DNA of 41,463 nucleotides from positions 1 to 41,463 of the forward strand of contig JAHCJK010000029.1 in NCBI GenBank assembly GCA_026184295.1, written 5' to 3'. Shown here piece after piece: positions 33,042 through 41,463 of this stretch (position 1 is the first letter of the stretch; each line of letters starts with the position of its first letter). The notes beneath the pieces are model-generated. The model saw only the letters and a list, made by a program, of their open reading frames with translations. It did not search any database and was not told the DNA's origin. The stretch is from Planctomycetota bacterium. GTDB taxonomy: Bacteria > Planctomycetota > SZUA-567 > H5-PLA8. Both the position numbers and the translations under genes were made by a program.

Positions 33042-34955
33042 TCATCGTCGAAATGCCCGCAGCGTGACGTCCTTGGCGAGACGCTCGCCATCTTTCAAAT
33101 CGAAACTGACCGAGACGCGCTCGCAGCCGGGGCGTTCGGCGCGCAACTGGTACAGCCCCGCGACCAGGTCCGTGTCGAAGACGAAGCTCCCGTCGGCCTC
33201 GGGGATCAGCATCTGCTTCTTCCCCGACGGCAGGATCAGCGTCAGGATCGTGCGGACGGCCTCGGGGGCCATCACGTCGGTGCCGGGCGGATCGACGAAG
33301 GGCCGGCCGTCCTCGCCGAGCACGCGCCCCTGCACCGCGGCCGATGGTCGCAGCTTCGAGGTGATGATCAGGCTTACGAAGGCGTCTTCGGGCATCTTGA
33401 CGCGCTGGTCCGGGCCGATGTCCACCACCATGCCCTTCTTGCGCGCGGCGATCTCGTAGGCGCCCGCGCCGAAGAAGACCGCCGACCGGAACTCGCTGGC
33501 CGGATACGTGAAGTTGAAGGTGTAAGGGATCAGCAGGCCGTCGCTGCCTTCGGGCAGCGCGAGCACCTCGACCTCCGGCACGCTCTTGTTCTTCTCGTCG
33601 AGCAGGTGCCCGAGCATCAGCGAGACCTTGTATATATCGAGGTCGATCTTCATGTCCTCGCCGGGCTTCGGGTCCACGCGCTTCATCCCGCCCATGCTGC
33701 GGATGGCCCGGCCGCCTTCGGGCGCACGGACCATCAGGATCGTCGGCACGGCCGGGATGGCAGGCAGGTGGAATCGCCCCTCGGCGTCGCAGGGCGCCTC
33801 GACGTACAGTTCCTTGCGCGTCTCGCTGCGCCGCCGCGCGATCGGGCAGGCGCGCACGGTCATGTTCGGCTCCGGCTTGCCCGTGCGCGGGTTCAGCGCG
33901 CGCCCGCTTATGGAGGCCGTCCGCGCGGCCAGGGCCTGCGGCGCCAGCGGCGGGCCGTGCGGTTCCGCGGCGCTCGCGAAGCCGGCCGCGACCAGTTCTT
34001 CCGCGCCCGTGTTGCCGAAGCGCACCTGGCCTTCGCGCACCGCCAGGCGCACGCGCCCGGCGGGCTCGGCCTCGAGCGTGAAGGCCGTGCCGACCACGGT
34101 GGCGCTCGGGCCGGCCTGGGTCCGGACGGTCAACGGCCGGCCGGGCGGCTGCGGCTGCGCGCGCACGTCGGCCAGCCCCGCTTCCAGCAGCGGAAAGACG
34201 CGGTCCTTTTCGGTCGAGAACGAGAAGGACGTGCCGGGGCCCAGGAGCATCGTGCTGCCGTCGGGGAGGATCAGCGGAACGCCGCGAGCGTCGGCGGAGG
34301 CCTCGCCCGGCGCGAGTCTGTTCGTCACCAGGCGGTCGTTGGCGCGCACTTCGTCACCGGCTTTCGCCTCGGCGGCTGCCGCGCGGTCTTCGTTGGGCTG
34401 GAAGGCCGCGCCGAGTCCGTCGAGCGCCCCGATGCGGGCGACGACCGGGGCGCGCTCCTTCGGCGGCGTCCGGACGATGCGTTCGTTTGAAGGCGTCTGG
34501 GTATGCGTGTAACGCCACGCGGCCAGCGCGCCCAGAAAGAGCAGCGCGGCGAACGCGGCGGCCAGGACGCGCGGCGGCAGGCCCAGCACCCGCGGCGAAG
34601 GACTGGTGACGAAGCGGCCCGCCGATGGCTGCTTGCGGCGGCCGGACTTCACGCGCTTCACGACCTCGTCCGCGAAGTTCTTCGTGTCGATCTTGTCTTC
34701 GGCCAGTTCGACGCCGCGCTTCACCGCCGCGACGAAGGCCGGTTCCGAAGCCCGCGCGGGACTCGCCAGGCCCGCGAGTAGCGCTTCCATGCGCACCTGC
34801 TCGAGAAAGCGCCCGGCCTTCGCGGGGTCGCCTGCGAGCATCCCGGCGAAGTCCCGGTCGTCCGCTTCGGGCAGCGGTCCGTCGAAGAACCGGCCGAGCA
34901 GGTCCTCGAAGCGCTCGTCCCGGGGAGCGGCGGGGGCCATGCGCGCTTCGCTCAT
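33042..34955 (-). CDS. FecR-type membrane anti-sigma regulator
   Basis: 637 residues from the ATG at 34955, with GGGAG upstream. The start codon overlaps the stop of the sigma gene (ATGA), so translation is coupled. The cytoplasmic N terminus (1-120, with RFEDLLGRFFDGPLPEADDRDF) should bind the sigma factor; a membrane helix follows (about 131-152, VLAAAFAALLFLGALAAW). Outside are a FecR domain (GVPLILPDGSTMLLGPGTS, GPSATVVGTAFTL) and several carboxypeptidase-regulatory-like beta repeats (SISGRALNPRTGKP, AVQGRVLGEDGRP). It probably senses an extracellular signal and holds its sigma partner inactive. No zinc motif is seen. Confidence 0.87.
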   Translation of the reverse strand: MSEARMAPAAPRDERFEDLLGRFFDGPLPEADDRDFAGMLAGDPAKAGRFLEQVRMEALLAGLASPARASEPAFVAAVKRGVELAEDKIDTKNFADEVVKRVKSGRRKQPSAGRFVTSPSPRVLGLPPRVLAAAFAALLFLGALAAWRYTHTQTPSNERIVRTPPKERAPVVARIGALDGLGAAFQPNEDRAAAAEAKAGDEVRANDRLVTNRLAPGEASADARGVPLILPDGSTMLLGPGTSFSFSTEKDRVFPLLEAGLADVRAQPQPPGRPLTVRTQAGPSATVVGTAFTLEAEPAGRVRLAVREGQVRFGNTGAEELVAAGFASAAEPHGPPLAPQALAARTASISGRALNPRTGKPEPNMTVRACPIARRRSETRKELYVEAPCDAEGRFHLPAIPAVPTILMVRAPEGGRAIRSMGGMKRVDPKPGEDMKIDLDIYKVSLMLGHLLDEKNKSVPEVEVLALPEGSDGLLIPYTFNFTYPASEFRSAVFFGAGAYEIAARKKGMVVDIGPDQRVKMPEDAFVSLIITSKLRPSAAVQGRVLGEDGRPFVDPPGTDVMAPEAVRTILTLILPSGKKQMLIPEADGSFVFDTDLVAGLYQLRAERPGCERVSVSFDLKDGERLAKDVTLRAFRR

Positions 34956-35527
34956 CGCGCGGGCTCCCGCTCGTGCAGCTTGCGCTCGATGCATTGGCGC
35001 AGCTTCTCGCGCAGGGTCACCAGCGACTGCCGCACCGCGTCGGAAGACCGTTCGAGTTCGCGGCCGATCTCCGCGCTGGTCCGCTTCTCCTCGTAGTACA
35101 TCCGGACGATGCGGCGGAAGTGTTCGGGCAGGCTCTCGATGCAGGCGCGCAAATGGTCCACGCGCGCGGAGACCCATTCGGCGGGCTCGTCCTGATCCAG
35201 CGCGCCGGCGGCGTGTTCGGCCAGCCAGTTGACCGTGTAGCCGCGCTTAAAGTTCCGCTCGCGGGTGACGCGGCGCCACTCGTTCATCAGGAAGTGCCGC
35301 CCGATCGACTTCAGCCAGGGCCAGAAGAGTTCGTCGTCCTTCAGCGTCGGCAGGCGGTTCCAGGCGGTCAGGAAGACCTGCTGCGCGAGGTCGTCGGCTC
35401 CGCCGGGGTCGGGCGCGTGCATCAGGCAGAGCGCGCGCACGCCGGGACTGAAGCGGACCACGAGTTCGCCGAAGGCCTCCGTGTCGCCCTTGCGGGCGCG
35501 TTCGATGATCGGCTTAAGCTCGTCCAT
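34952..35527 (-). CDS. ECF RNA polymerase sigma factor
   Basis: 191 residues, the usual ECF length, from the ATG at 35527. Region 2 is at about 5-85 (GDTEAFGELVVRFSPGVRALC, DDLAQQVFLTAWNRL, FWPWLKSIGRHF) and region 4 at about 125-180 (LPEHFRRIVRMYYEEKRTSAEI, then SSDAVRQSLVTLREKLRQ). The arrangement of FWPWLKSI and NEWRR is common in the ECF groups of planctomycete-like bacteria. It overlaps the FecR-type gene by four bases. The promoter it recognises is unknown; it may include its own operon. Confidence 0.9.
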   Translation of the reverse strand: MDELKPIIERARKGDTEAFGELVVRFSPGVRALCLMHAPDPGGADDLAQQVFLTAWNRLPTLKDDELFWPWLKSIGRHFLMNEWRRVTRERNFKRGYTVNWLAEHAAGALDQDEPAEWVSARVDHLRACIESLPEHFRRIVRMYYEEKRTSAEIGRELERSSDAVRQSLVTLREKLRQCIERKLHEREPAR

Positions 35528-35653
35528 GCGGCGCGGCGTCCTCGTCGGCCAGGCGCTGGTCTATGCACCAGGGCACCGAGCCCGTTCTAGCCTCGTTCCT
35601 TATAAGGTGTCCGGCATCTGCTCCGTGTGAGCCCCAAAGTTCGGGCTTCCGCG

Positions 35654-37507
35654 CTACTGCCCCAGCCGGAAGACGCTCTGCCGGCTCCCCGGAGGAATCT
35701 TCGCGGCCGAGGCGCCGTTGAAGCTCGCCAGTGCCCACGCCCCGCGCACGCGGCGGAAGACCAGTTCGTCGCGGACTCCGTCCGGGCGCGTGACGCAAAG
35801 CGTTCCGCGCGCGCCGGCCTCCGCGAAATCCGCCGCCGGAGCCGCGCTTTTCGGATCGCCGGGATAAAGCACCGTGGCGAAGGTCTCGTTGAAGCGCCGC
35901 ACGAAAGGATTCACGCGCAGAAAGGCCAGGACATCGCGGTCCGCCTGGAGCACGGCGTCGCCCGGCGCGGCGGCGACGACGTGCAGCGCGGCGTCTTCGT
36001 GCGTGAGCACCGCGCGGCGTTCGGCCGGGACGGCCTCGATCTCGCCGCGGGTCTGGAAGCGGAGTTCCAGTTCGCGGCGGCTGGGCCCGAGTTGTTCGAC
36101 ATCGTCGAGCAGGACCGCGTAGCGCCCATCGACCAGGACCAGATGGCGGACGAAGCGCTTCAGCCAGCCGGGGTAGACGGCGGCGAGTTCGCAGGCGAGG
36201 TAGTGGAAGCCGCGCCCGCTGCCGAAGCGCAGGATGCGCCCGCCCGCGCCCAGAATCTGTTCCTGCTTGCCGGCCAGCAGGGTCGAATGCTGCGCGGTCG
36301 CGGACTTGCCGTAGCCCGGGTCGTGGATCAGGCGCGTGCCTTTCCAAACGAGGACGAAGCTGCCGAGGTCGCGGTTGGCATGGCATGCGTTGCTCGACCA
36401 GCCGCCGTTGAAGGCGATCCAGAGGTCCTTCGATTTCAGCACCGCGTGCCCGGCGGTGCGGAAGTGCACCGCGTCCGGCAGCGCCGGGCGCTGCTTCTGC
36501 ACGGGCCGGGGCGAACGCCAGACGAACCAGAGCGGATCGGCGAAGTGGTAGTAGTACGAGGTCCCGCCGTGGTCGGCGGCCCAGCGGAGCATGCGGTCGC
36601 CGCCGGGCGCGTGGCGTTCGAAGAGCGCGCAGAGGGTGCCCTCGGGCGCGCGTTCCATCTCGCGGCCGGGGTACCCGGCGCAGGTCCGTTCGTCCATGTT
36701 GTTGAAGTTCGCGTACGCGCCGTCAGGGGCGAGCATATGGGCGAGCCAGTACCCGGCGCGCTTGCGCGTCAGGTCGGCGTAGAGCCCGCCGTCGTCGCCG
36801 AAGAGGCGCGTGGCCGCGTGCCAGAAGCGGTGCCCGAAGGACATCCCGTAGAGCCAGTACATCACGCCTTCGTGCCCGCCGCCGTCGGCCCCGACGACGT
36901 TGCGCAGAAAGACGCGCAGGTGCTTGCGCGCGTACGCGGCTGCGCGCCGGGCCAGCGGTTCTTCGTGGTACATCGCCAGCGCGGCCAGGCCGTGCCCGCC
37001 GTGGCAGACGCCGCACCAGTTGGTGACGGGATTGTCCACCCACCAGTCGCGGAACTCTTCGACGGAGCGCAGGTAGACCTGGGTGCTCAACGTCAGCAGC
37101 CGCGCGCGGAAGTCGCGGGCTTCCGCGTCGTTCAGGAGATCGCGGCAGAGGTCGTAGACGAAGGCGCAGGCCATGCTGGCCTCGGCGGATTCCAGGTTCG
37201 CGCCGTGGTTGTAACCCAGTTCGCGGTGCCACGCGGGCCGTTCGAGCAGGCTGTGCGCTTCGGCCAGCGCGCGGCGTCCGAATTTCTTCCGCTGCGAGAC
37301 CGCGTAGGCGAAGGCCGTCGTGGCGCAGAGCCCCAGGGCCTGGCGGACGTGCCGCATGCCGTACGCGCGTTGCTTGCAGAAGCGGTCCGCGTTGCGGAAG
37401 AGAACCGGCGCGCGGGCGGCGAGCGGCCCGGACTTGATGCGCCTGCGCAGCGCGGGCAGGTCGCGGTCCGAAAAGAAGAGGTACGGATGCGCGGCGGGTT
37501 CCGGCAC
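35654..37507 (-). CDS. Heparinase II/III-like protein
   Basis: 617 residues from a GTG at 37507 (GAGGA about eight bases upstream). The N-terminal 330 residues form an (alpha/alpha)-toroid, with segments such as GYNHGANLESAEASMACAFVYDL, TNWCGVCHGGHGLAALAMYH and YANFNNMDERT that could carry catalytic Asn/His/Tyr residues of the lyase fold. The rest is a beta-sandwich with LWIAFNGGWSSNACHANRDLGSF, like the heparinase II/III C-terminal domain. Family members cleave acidic polysaccharides by beta-elimination; no clear signal peptide is seen, so the site of action is open. It lies 65 bases downstream of the VWA gene. Confidence 0.8.
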   Translation of the reverse strand: MPEPAAHPYLFFSDRDLPALRRRIKSGPLAARAPVLFRNADRFCKQRAYGMRHVRQALGLCATTAFAYAVSQRKKFGRRALAEAHSLLERPAWHRELGYNHGANLESAEASMACAFVYDLCRDLLNDAEARDFRARLLTLSTQVYLRSVEEFRDWWVDNPVTNWCGVCHGGHGLAALAMYHEEPLARRAAAYARKHLRVFLRNVVGADGGGHEGVMYWLYGMSFGHRFWHAATRLFGDDGGLYADLTRKRAGYWLAHMLAPDGAYANFNNMDERTCAGYPGREMERAPEGTLCALFERHAPGGDRMLRWAADHGGTSYYYHFADPLWFVWRSPRPVQKQRPALPDAVHFRTAGHAVLKSKDLWIAFNGGWSSNACHANRDLGSFVLVWKGTRLIHDPGYGKSATAQHSTLLAGKQEQILGAGGRILRFGSGRGFHYLACELAAVYPGWLKRFVRHLVLVDGRYAVLLDDVEQLGPSRRELELRFQTRGEIEAVPAERRAVLTHEDAALHVVAAAPGDAVLQADRDVLAFLRVNPFVRRFNETFATVLYPGDPKSAAPAADFAEAGARGTLCVTRPDGVRDELVFRRVRGAWALASFNGASAAKIPPGSRQSVFRLGQ

Positions 37508-37571
37508 GGGCGTTCCTCGCGTGGGACAGGCCTTGTTTATAGCCGTAGCGCGCGCGAAGGAAAGGGCGGGG

Positions 37572-39839
37572 TCAGGGCAGGCCCCAGCGCTTGCGGAGCG
37601 ACCATTCGAGCGTGAGGAGCAGGACGAAGGCGGCGTAGAAGCTCCAGTGGTTCCAGAGTTCGGTCGTCTCGCGCACGGTCTTAGCGTAGCCCTTGGGTTT
37701 GGCGAGCATCTGCGTAAAGGCCTCGCCGCCGTGCTCCGCGTCGTAGTACGTCCCCATGCTCAGGCCGGCCAGCCGCTGGAGCAGTTTCAAGTTCGCCTGC
37801 GGCATGTCGTTTTCGACGTCGGGAACGTCGAGGCGGAAGCTAAGTTCGTCGCTGCCCAGGCTTTTGCCGTCGTTGCCGAGGACTTCGACCTTGTAGGTGT
37901 AGTTGCCGGGAATCTGAGGCGTGCGGCGCGCGGGGAATTCGCCCGGGCCCTTGCCCAGTTCCCAGGTCGAAGGCTTTCCGCCTTCGAGCGCCAGCGAAGC
38001 GACCGCGCGGTATTCGCCTGCGCCTTTAAGCGCGTCGGTCTCCTGGACGTGCGCGCGGAGCTGCACTTCGTCGCCGAGCATGTACTGAAGCCGGTCGCTC
38101 TCGACGAAGACGGCCTTGTTCGTGTCGCGGTACTCGCTGCGCGTGAGCCACGTCGAGAGGTTGCGCCAGAAGCGCTTGTGCAGGTCTTCCTGGCCGGCCT
38201 TGAGAATCCACTGCCAGGTCATGTCCATGGTGAAGACGCCGCTGCGCCCCTTGCCGTATTCCTGCACGACCAGGAGCGGGTGGTAGCCGGCCTTGAGCAG
38301 CGTCATCGCGGCGGGCTTGAGTTCACCCACGCCGTTGATGCCGGGCGCGGGCGGGAGTTTCTCCCACGCGTCGCGCGCTTCGTCGGCGGTGTCGGCGACC
38401 TTCAGAACCGGATGCATCAGGCCCTCGGGCGTGGCGCTGAGCGGGAGGGGGCCCTCGAAGGCGTCGTCCTTGCGCGACATCTCGACGGGCAGGACCTTGG
38501 CGAGCGGCGACAGGCCCCAGCCGCCGGGCCCGAAGTTGTCCAGCCCGCCGATCATCAGCACCGCGCCGCCGTCTTCGACGAACTTCGCGAGCCGTTCGAG
38601 GCCGCGGCGGGGAAAGCGCGAGGCCGGCAGGTCGCCGATGATCACGAGCCGCAGTTCGCCCCAGGCATCTTCCTTTTCAGGGAGCAGTTCGGCGAGATCG
38701 GCCGAGGGTCCGAAGACGTTGAGCGCGCGGAGCTGCGCGTTGGGGGACGTCTCCAGCGCCGAACGCACCGCGCCGAACTCCTTGCGGATCGCGCCTTCGA
38801 CGTACCAGATGCCCAGCTTGTTCTGGTAGACGCGAAAGTACGCGGTGCGCTGGTTGTTGTTCACGTTCACTTCTTTGGGCAGCGGCGCGACGGTGGCGGT
38901 GACGCGGTGCATGCCCAGTTCCTTGGGCGAATAGGGCACCTCCTTGCGCAGCACCTGCCGTCCTTTGCCGAGCACGATCTCTTCTTCGAGGACTTTTTCC
39001 TCGTCCACCATGACGGTGAGCGGCGTCTTGGTCCCGTCGGGCAGCAGCGACTCGATCTCGATCTTGATCACGAGCTTCGCGCCGATAAAGGTCTTCTCCG
39101 GCACCTCCAGCAGCTTGACCTGGACTTCGCGGTAGTCTTCGGGCACCGCGTCCTGCCCGACGCCCACCACATACAGCGGCACGCCGGCGGCCTTGAGCCT
39201 CCGCACGGGCGGCAGCGTGTCGGAAGGCGTGTTGTGGCGTCCGTCGCCGATCAGCAGCACGCCGGTGCAGGGCGTCCCGCCGGCCTCGTTGGCGACGCGG
39301 TCGAGCAGCGCGGCCAGGTCCGTCGCGCGGCCGTCGGGGCGGCGGGCGGCGGACGTGGCGTCCTCGCCCGGCAGCACCTGGGTCTCGCGCGGCACGGCGT
39401 CGAAGAGAATCCGGCGGACCTCGCACTGGTTGGCCAGTTCGGCGAGTTCCTTCTGGTGCGACGCGAAGAGGCTTCCGGCGTATTCCCAGCGCGTCTTGTT
39501 CTGCGGGGCGTCGCGCAGGTTCATGGACGCGGAGGCGTCGAGGGCGAGAAAGCAGAGGCCTTTTTCGCGCAGGGTATGCGTCTGCACCCACACGGGGCGG
39601 GCCAGGCAGAGCAGGATCACGGCCGCGGAGAGCGCGCGCAGGACCCACAGCGCGATGCGGCGCCCCGCGACGAGCGGGCGCGTGGCCTTGCGGTAGCTCC
39701 GAAAGGCCAGCAGCACGGCCCCGGCGGCCAGCAGGGCCAGCAGCAGCGGCGAAACGAAAGGTTCGAAGCCGAGGCGCGGCTCGCCGGCCGGATCGACCGC
39801 GATGCTGGGGTTCGCCAAGGGCTTCCCGGACTGTTCCAC
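37572..39839 (-). CDS. VWA-domain membrane protein (glutamine-amidotransferase-like region)
   Basis: About 755 residues from a GTG at 39839; the frame is open back to 39950 and no start is well marked. Two membrane helices near the N terminus (SPLLLALLAAGAVLLAF and LRALSAAVILLCLARPVWV) are followed by a VWA domain with the metal site DASAS and GVLLIGDGRHNT, an Ig-like region, a class-I-glutamine-amidotransferase-like region (LVIIGDLPASRF, FVEDGGAVLMIGGLDNFGPGGW, MDMTWQW), and a closing membrane helix (FYAAFVLLLTLEW). This modular plan is typical of planctomycete proteins; it is probably a periplasmic surface scaffold. It is upstream of the heparinase-like gene and may be co-transcribed. Confidence 0.82.
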   Translation of the reverse strand: MEQSGKPLANPSIAVDPAGEPRLGFEPFVSPLLLALLAAGAVLLAFRSYRKATRPLVAGRRIALWVLRALSAAVILLCLARPVWVQTHTLREKGLCFLALDASASMNLRDAPQNKTRWEYAGSLFASHQKELAELANQCEVRRILFDAVPRETQVLPGEDATSAARRPDGRATDLAALLDRVANEAGGTPCTGVLLIGDGRHNTPSDTLPPVRRLKAAGVPLYVVGVGQDAVPEDYREVQVKLLEVPEKTFIGAKLVIKIEIESLLPDGTKTPLTVMVDEEKVLEEEIVLGKGRQVLRKEVPYSPKELGMHRVTATVAPLPKEVNVNNNQRTAYFRVYQNKLGIWYVEGAIRKEFGAVRSALETSPNAQLRALNVFGPSADLAELLPEKEDAWGELRLVIIGDLPASRFPRRGLERLAKFVEDGGAVLMIGGLDNFGPGGWGLSPLAKVLPVEMSRKDDAFEGPLPLSATPEGLMHPVLKVADTADEARDAWEKLPPAPGINGVGELKPAAMTLLKAGYHPLLVVQEYGKGRSGVFTMDMTWQWILKAGQEDLHKRFWRNLSTWLTRSEYRDTNKAVFVESDRLQYMLGDEVQLRAHVQETDALKGAGEYRAVASLALEGGKPSTWELGKGPGEFPARRTPQIPGNYTYKVEVLGNDGKSLGSDELSFRLDVPDVENDMPQANLKLLQRLAGLSMGTYYDAEHGGEAFTQMLAKPKGYAKTVRETTELWNHWSFYAAFVLLLTLEWSLRKRWGLP

Positions 39840-40150
39840 GCGGTTCTCGCGAAAGGTACCTTTGAAAGGCAGCAGCCGTCCATGCTTGTACCTATGGACA
39901 CTATAAAGGAGCACGCGTGACCTGAAAACCAGGGAACGCGCACGGTCCAAAAAAGGAGCCGCACCCCTTGAGCGCGCGGTCCGGAGGGCTATAACGGGGC
40001 CTTGCGGATTCGCGGGCTGCTCATGTGCACGCGCAAGACGTGCCGGGCTCGGAAGTTATCTTAGAAAAAGGCGAAACGGCGGCGAAAGACAGCCCGGTCC
40101 TGCCTGAATCTGATGCCAAGAAGCGCAGGCTCGGTCGTATGGAGGTGGCC

Positions 40151-41463
40151 GTGTACCAGGATCAAACGATGCGCATACGTCTGGGCTGCGCGGCCGTGAT
40201 GGTCGTGCTCAGCGTGGCGCTGTTCGCGTATTTGAACGTGAGCAGGCAGTCGGCCTTCGACGAGGTGATGGAGGATCGGGAAACCGGTCCGGTGATCCAG
40301 CCCAGCCCGCCCGGTCCGCCGCGCCCGAAATCGCACAAAGAACAGATCCAGGACTTGAGCCGCGAGCAGAAGTACGGCGACGCGCTGGAACTTGGGCGCA
40401 CTTTTCTCAAGAACGGCCCCGACGAGGCCCGCGCCGCCGCGCTGGACGAGATCCCGCGGATCGTCTCGAACCAGTACCAGTTTTTCCTGCGCGAGAAGGC
40501 CTGGGGGCGCGCCCGCGAGATGCTCCAGGAGATGGCCGCGCTGGACGCCTACATGCACGGCGACGGCGCGAAGGACAACAGTTCCTACCGATACCAGTTG
40601 AAGAACATGCAGGACCAGTGGCGCAACGCGCAGGCCACCCGCCTGAACGAGGCGATCAAGGAAGGCAACGACGCCGTAGTGGACGCGCTGATGGCCGAAA
40701 TCTGGGACGACCCCAACGCCGACGTCCACGCCCCCACCGTCGAAGCGTATCTGATGAAGCGCTGGCGGGCCGCGCGCGATGCGGGCCGGAAGGACGAAGC
40801 CGAGCGGCTCTTCCGCAAGGCCGTCGATCTGGCCTCGGGCGGCCGCGTGACCGCCGAGTCCTACGGTTTCCGGCGCGGGCGCGTCGAGGAACTGATCCGG
40901 GACGCCATCTCCGACGCGGACTTGCTCGCCGAGGGCAAGCGCGCCCTGGAGAAGAAGCAATGCGCGCTCGCCAGCGTGTACCTCATCGCCTTCCGCGAAC
41001 CCGCCAACATGAAGTTTCCCAGCGAAGCCGCCGCGCGCGATGCGCTCTACCTGGAGCGCCTCCAGCGCAGGCTGCTCGTGTGCGAAGCCCTGCTGGGCCT
41101 GGCGCGCGAGGCGCGCGCGGGCGCGCTGCGCTTCCTCAAGCCGGACCTCCACGACAACCGCCTGGAGACCCTGGCCGACACCGTCTGCCACTTCGACCGC
41201 GAGATCGAACGCTTCGACAAGCGCAACATCGCCGCCGCGGAGAAATACAAGCTGCCCGCCGAGGCCTGGCTCCTGCGCCTGGACATCTGCGCGCAACGCG
41301 TGGACTTGCTCCTGGCCGCCGGCGACTACGAGCGCGCCGAGCGCGAGGCCAACGACCTGCTCACCTCGGCCGCCGCCGAGTATTACGGCTTCCGCACGCG
41401 GCGGCTGGGGGCCGACCGCTGGGAAGGCGTGCCCGCCGCCCTGCGCCAGCGCATCGAAAAGGC
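40151..41463 (+). CDS. Membrane-anchored helical-repeat protein (3' partial)
   Basis: The frame runs off the right edge, 437 residues visible. The GTG at 40151 has GGAGG five bases upstream; an ATG at 40169 with AGGA seven bases upstream is an alternative. A short N terminus leads into one membrane helix (LGCAAVMVVLSVALFAYLNV), a proline-rich linker (QPSPPGPPRPK), then helix pairs resembling TPR or similar solenoid repeats (REQKYGDALELGRTFL, WGRAREMLQEMAALDAYM, RDAGRKDEAERLFRKAVDLA, LLLAAGDYERAEREANDLL). It is likely anchored with its repeats outside the cytoplasm, for protein binding. The full length and end are unknown. Confidence 0.78.
   Translation, partial: MYQDQTMRIRLGCAAVMVVLSVALFAYLNVSRQSAFDEVMEDRETGPVIQPSPPGPPRPKSHKEQIQDLSREQKYGDALELGRTFLKNGPDEARAAALDEIPRIVSNQYQFFLREKAWGRAREMLQEMAALDAYMHGDGAKDNSSYRYQLKNMQDQWRNAQATRLNEAIKEGNDAVVDALMAEIWDDPNADVHAPTVEAYLMKRWRAARDAGRKDEAERLFRKAVDLASGGRVTAESYGFRRGRVEELIRDAISDADLLAEGKRALEKKQCALASVYLIAFREPANMKFPSEAAARDALYLERLQRRLLVCEALLGLAREARAGALRFLKPDLHDNRLETLADTVCHFDREIERFDKRNIAAAEKYKLPAEAWLLRLDICAQRVDLLLAAGDYERAEREANDLLTSAAAEYYGFRTRRLGADRWEGVPAALRQRIEK

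Overview
The window is bacterial, GC-rich (estimated from the text at well over 60%) and densely coded on both strands. No 16S rRNA or other phylogenetic marker is present apart from ribosomal protein S1. The gene mix suggests a member or relative of the Planctomycetota/PVC group, probably a free-living heterotroph: two sigma/anti-sigma pairs with FecR-like or zinc-finger anti-sigma factors, BatA-like and long VWA membrane proteins, a secreted right-handed beta-helix protein, a heparinase II/III-like protein, a phytanoyl-CoA dioxygenase-like protein beside a cupin AraC regulator, and a hydroxypyruvate-isomerase-like TIM barrel. The phylum is an inference from family content only.

Layout. 1-3267 (+): tail of a TonB/TolA-like protein, a membrane-anchored coiled-coil protein and a solitary adenine DNA methyltransferase, closed by a hairpin shared with the convergent HEAT-repeat gene (3345-4721, -). 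4946-7675 (-): beta-helix protein and SprT-like metalloprotease. 7785-8544 (+): TPR protein and small lipoprotein. 8628-12026 (-): a large GlcD-GlcF-type FAD/Fe-S dehydrogenase. 12125-13685 (-): a retron-like locus. 13764-14495: gene-free repeats. 14507-20547 (-): STAS protein, class II aldolase, anti-sigma factor, ECF sigma factor and an unknown protein. 20748-23997 (+): frameshifted BatA-like protein and TIM-barrel isomerase. 23998-24524: gene-free repeats. 24525-26389: divergent AraC regulator and phytanoyl-CoA dioxygenase-like gene. 26504-31484 (+): GT39-like membrane glycosyltransferase and rpsA. 31570-32614 (-): two receiver-type proteins, one frameshifted. 32924-33000 (+): tRNA-Val(CAC). 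33042-39839 (-): FecR-type anti-sigma, ECF sigma, heparinase-like protein and VWA protein. 40151-end (+): start of a membrane-anchored helical-repeat protein.

The most interesting part is the retron-like locus at 12125-13685. The reverse transcriptase has YADD, a region-X-like HANQH and a VTG thumb motif, and carries a hydrophobic, glycine-zipper-containing membrane segment fused to its N terminus. Upstream lie two tandem non-coding units, 218 nt apart. Each has its own -35/-10 promoter, an a1/a2-type inverted repeat, a TAGC candidate branch site, a hairpin with UUU in its loop, a second hairpin that shows a compensatory base change between the copies, a copy-specific msd-like stem and a closing hairpin. 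Only the upstream unit's closing hairpin has a U-tract, so the unit next to the RT could be read through into the RT gene. No separate effector gene adjoins it, so the fused membrane segment is the natural effector candidate. All of this is inference from sequence and needs folding, alignment and expression tests.

Three apparent single-base losses (one in the BatA-like gene, two in the response regulator) may be assembly errors rather than real decay.
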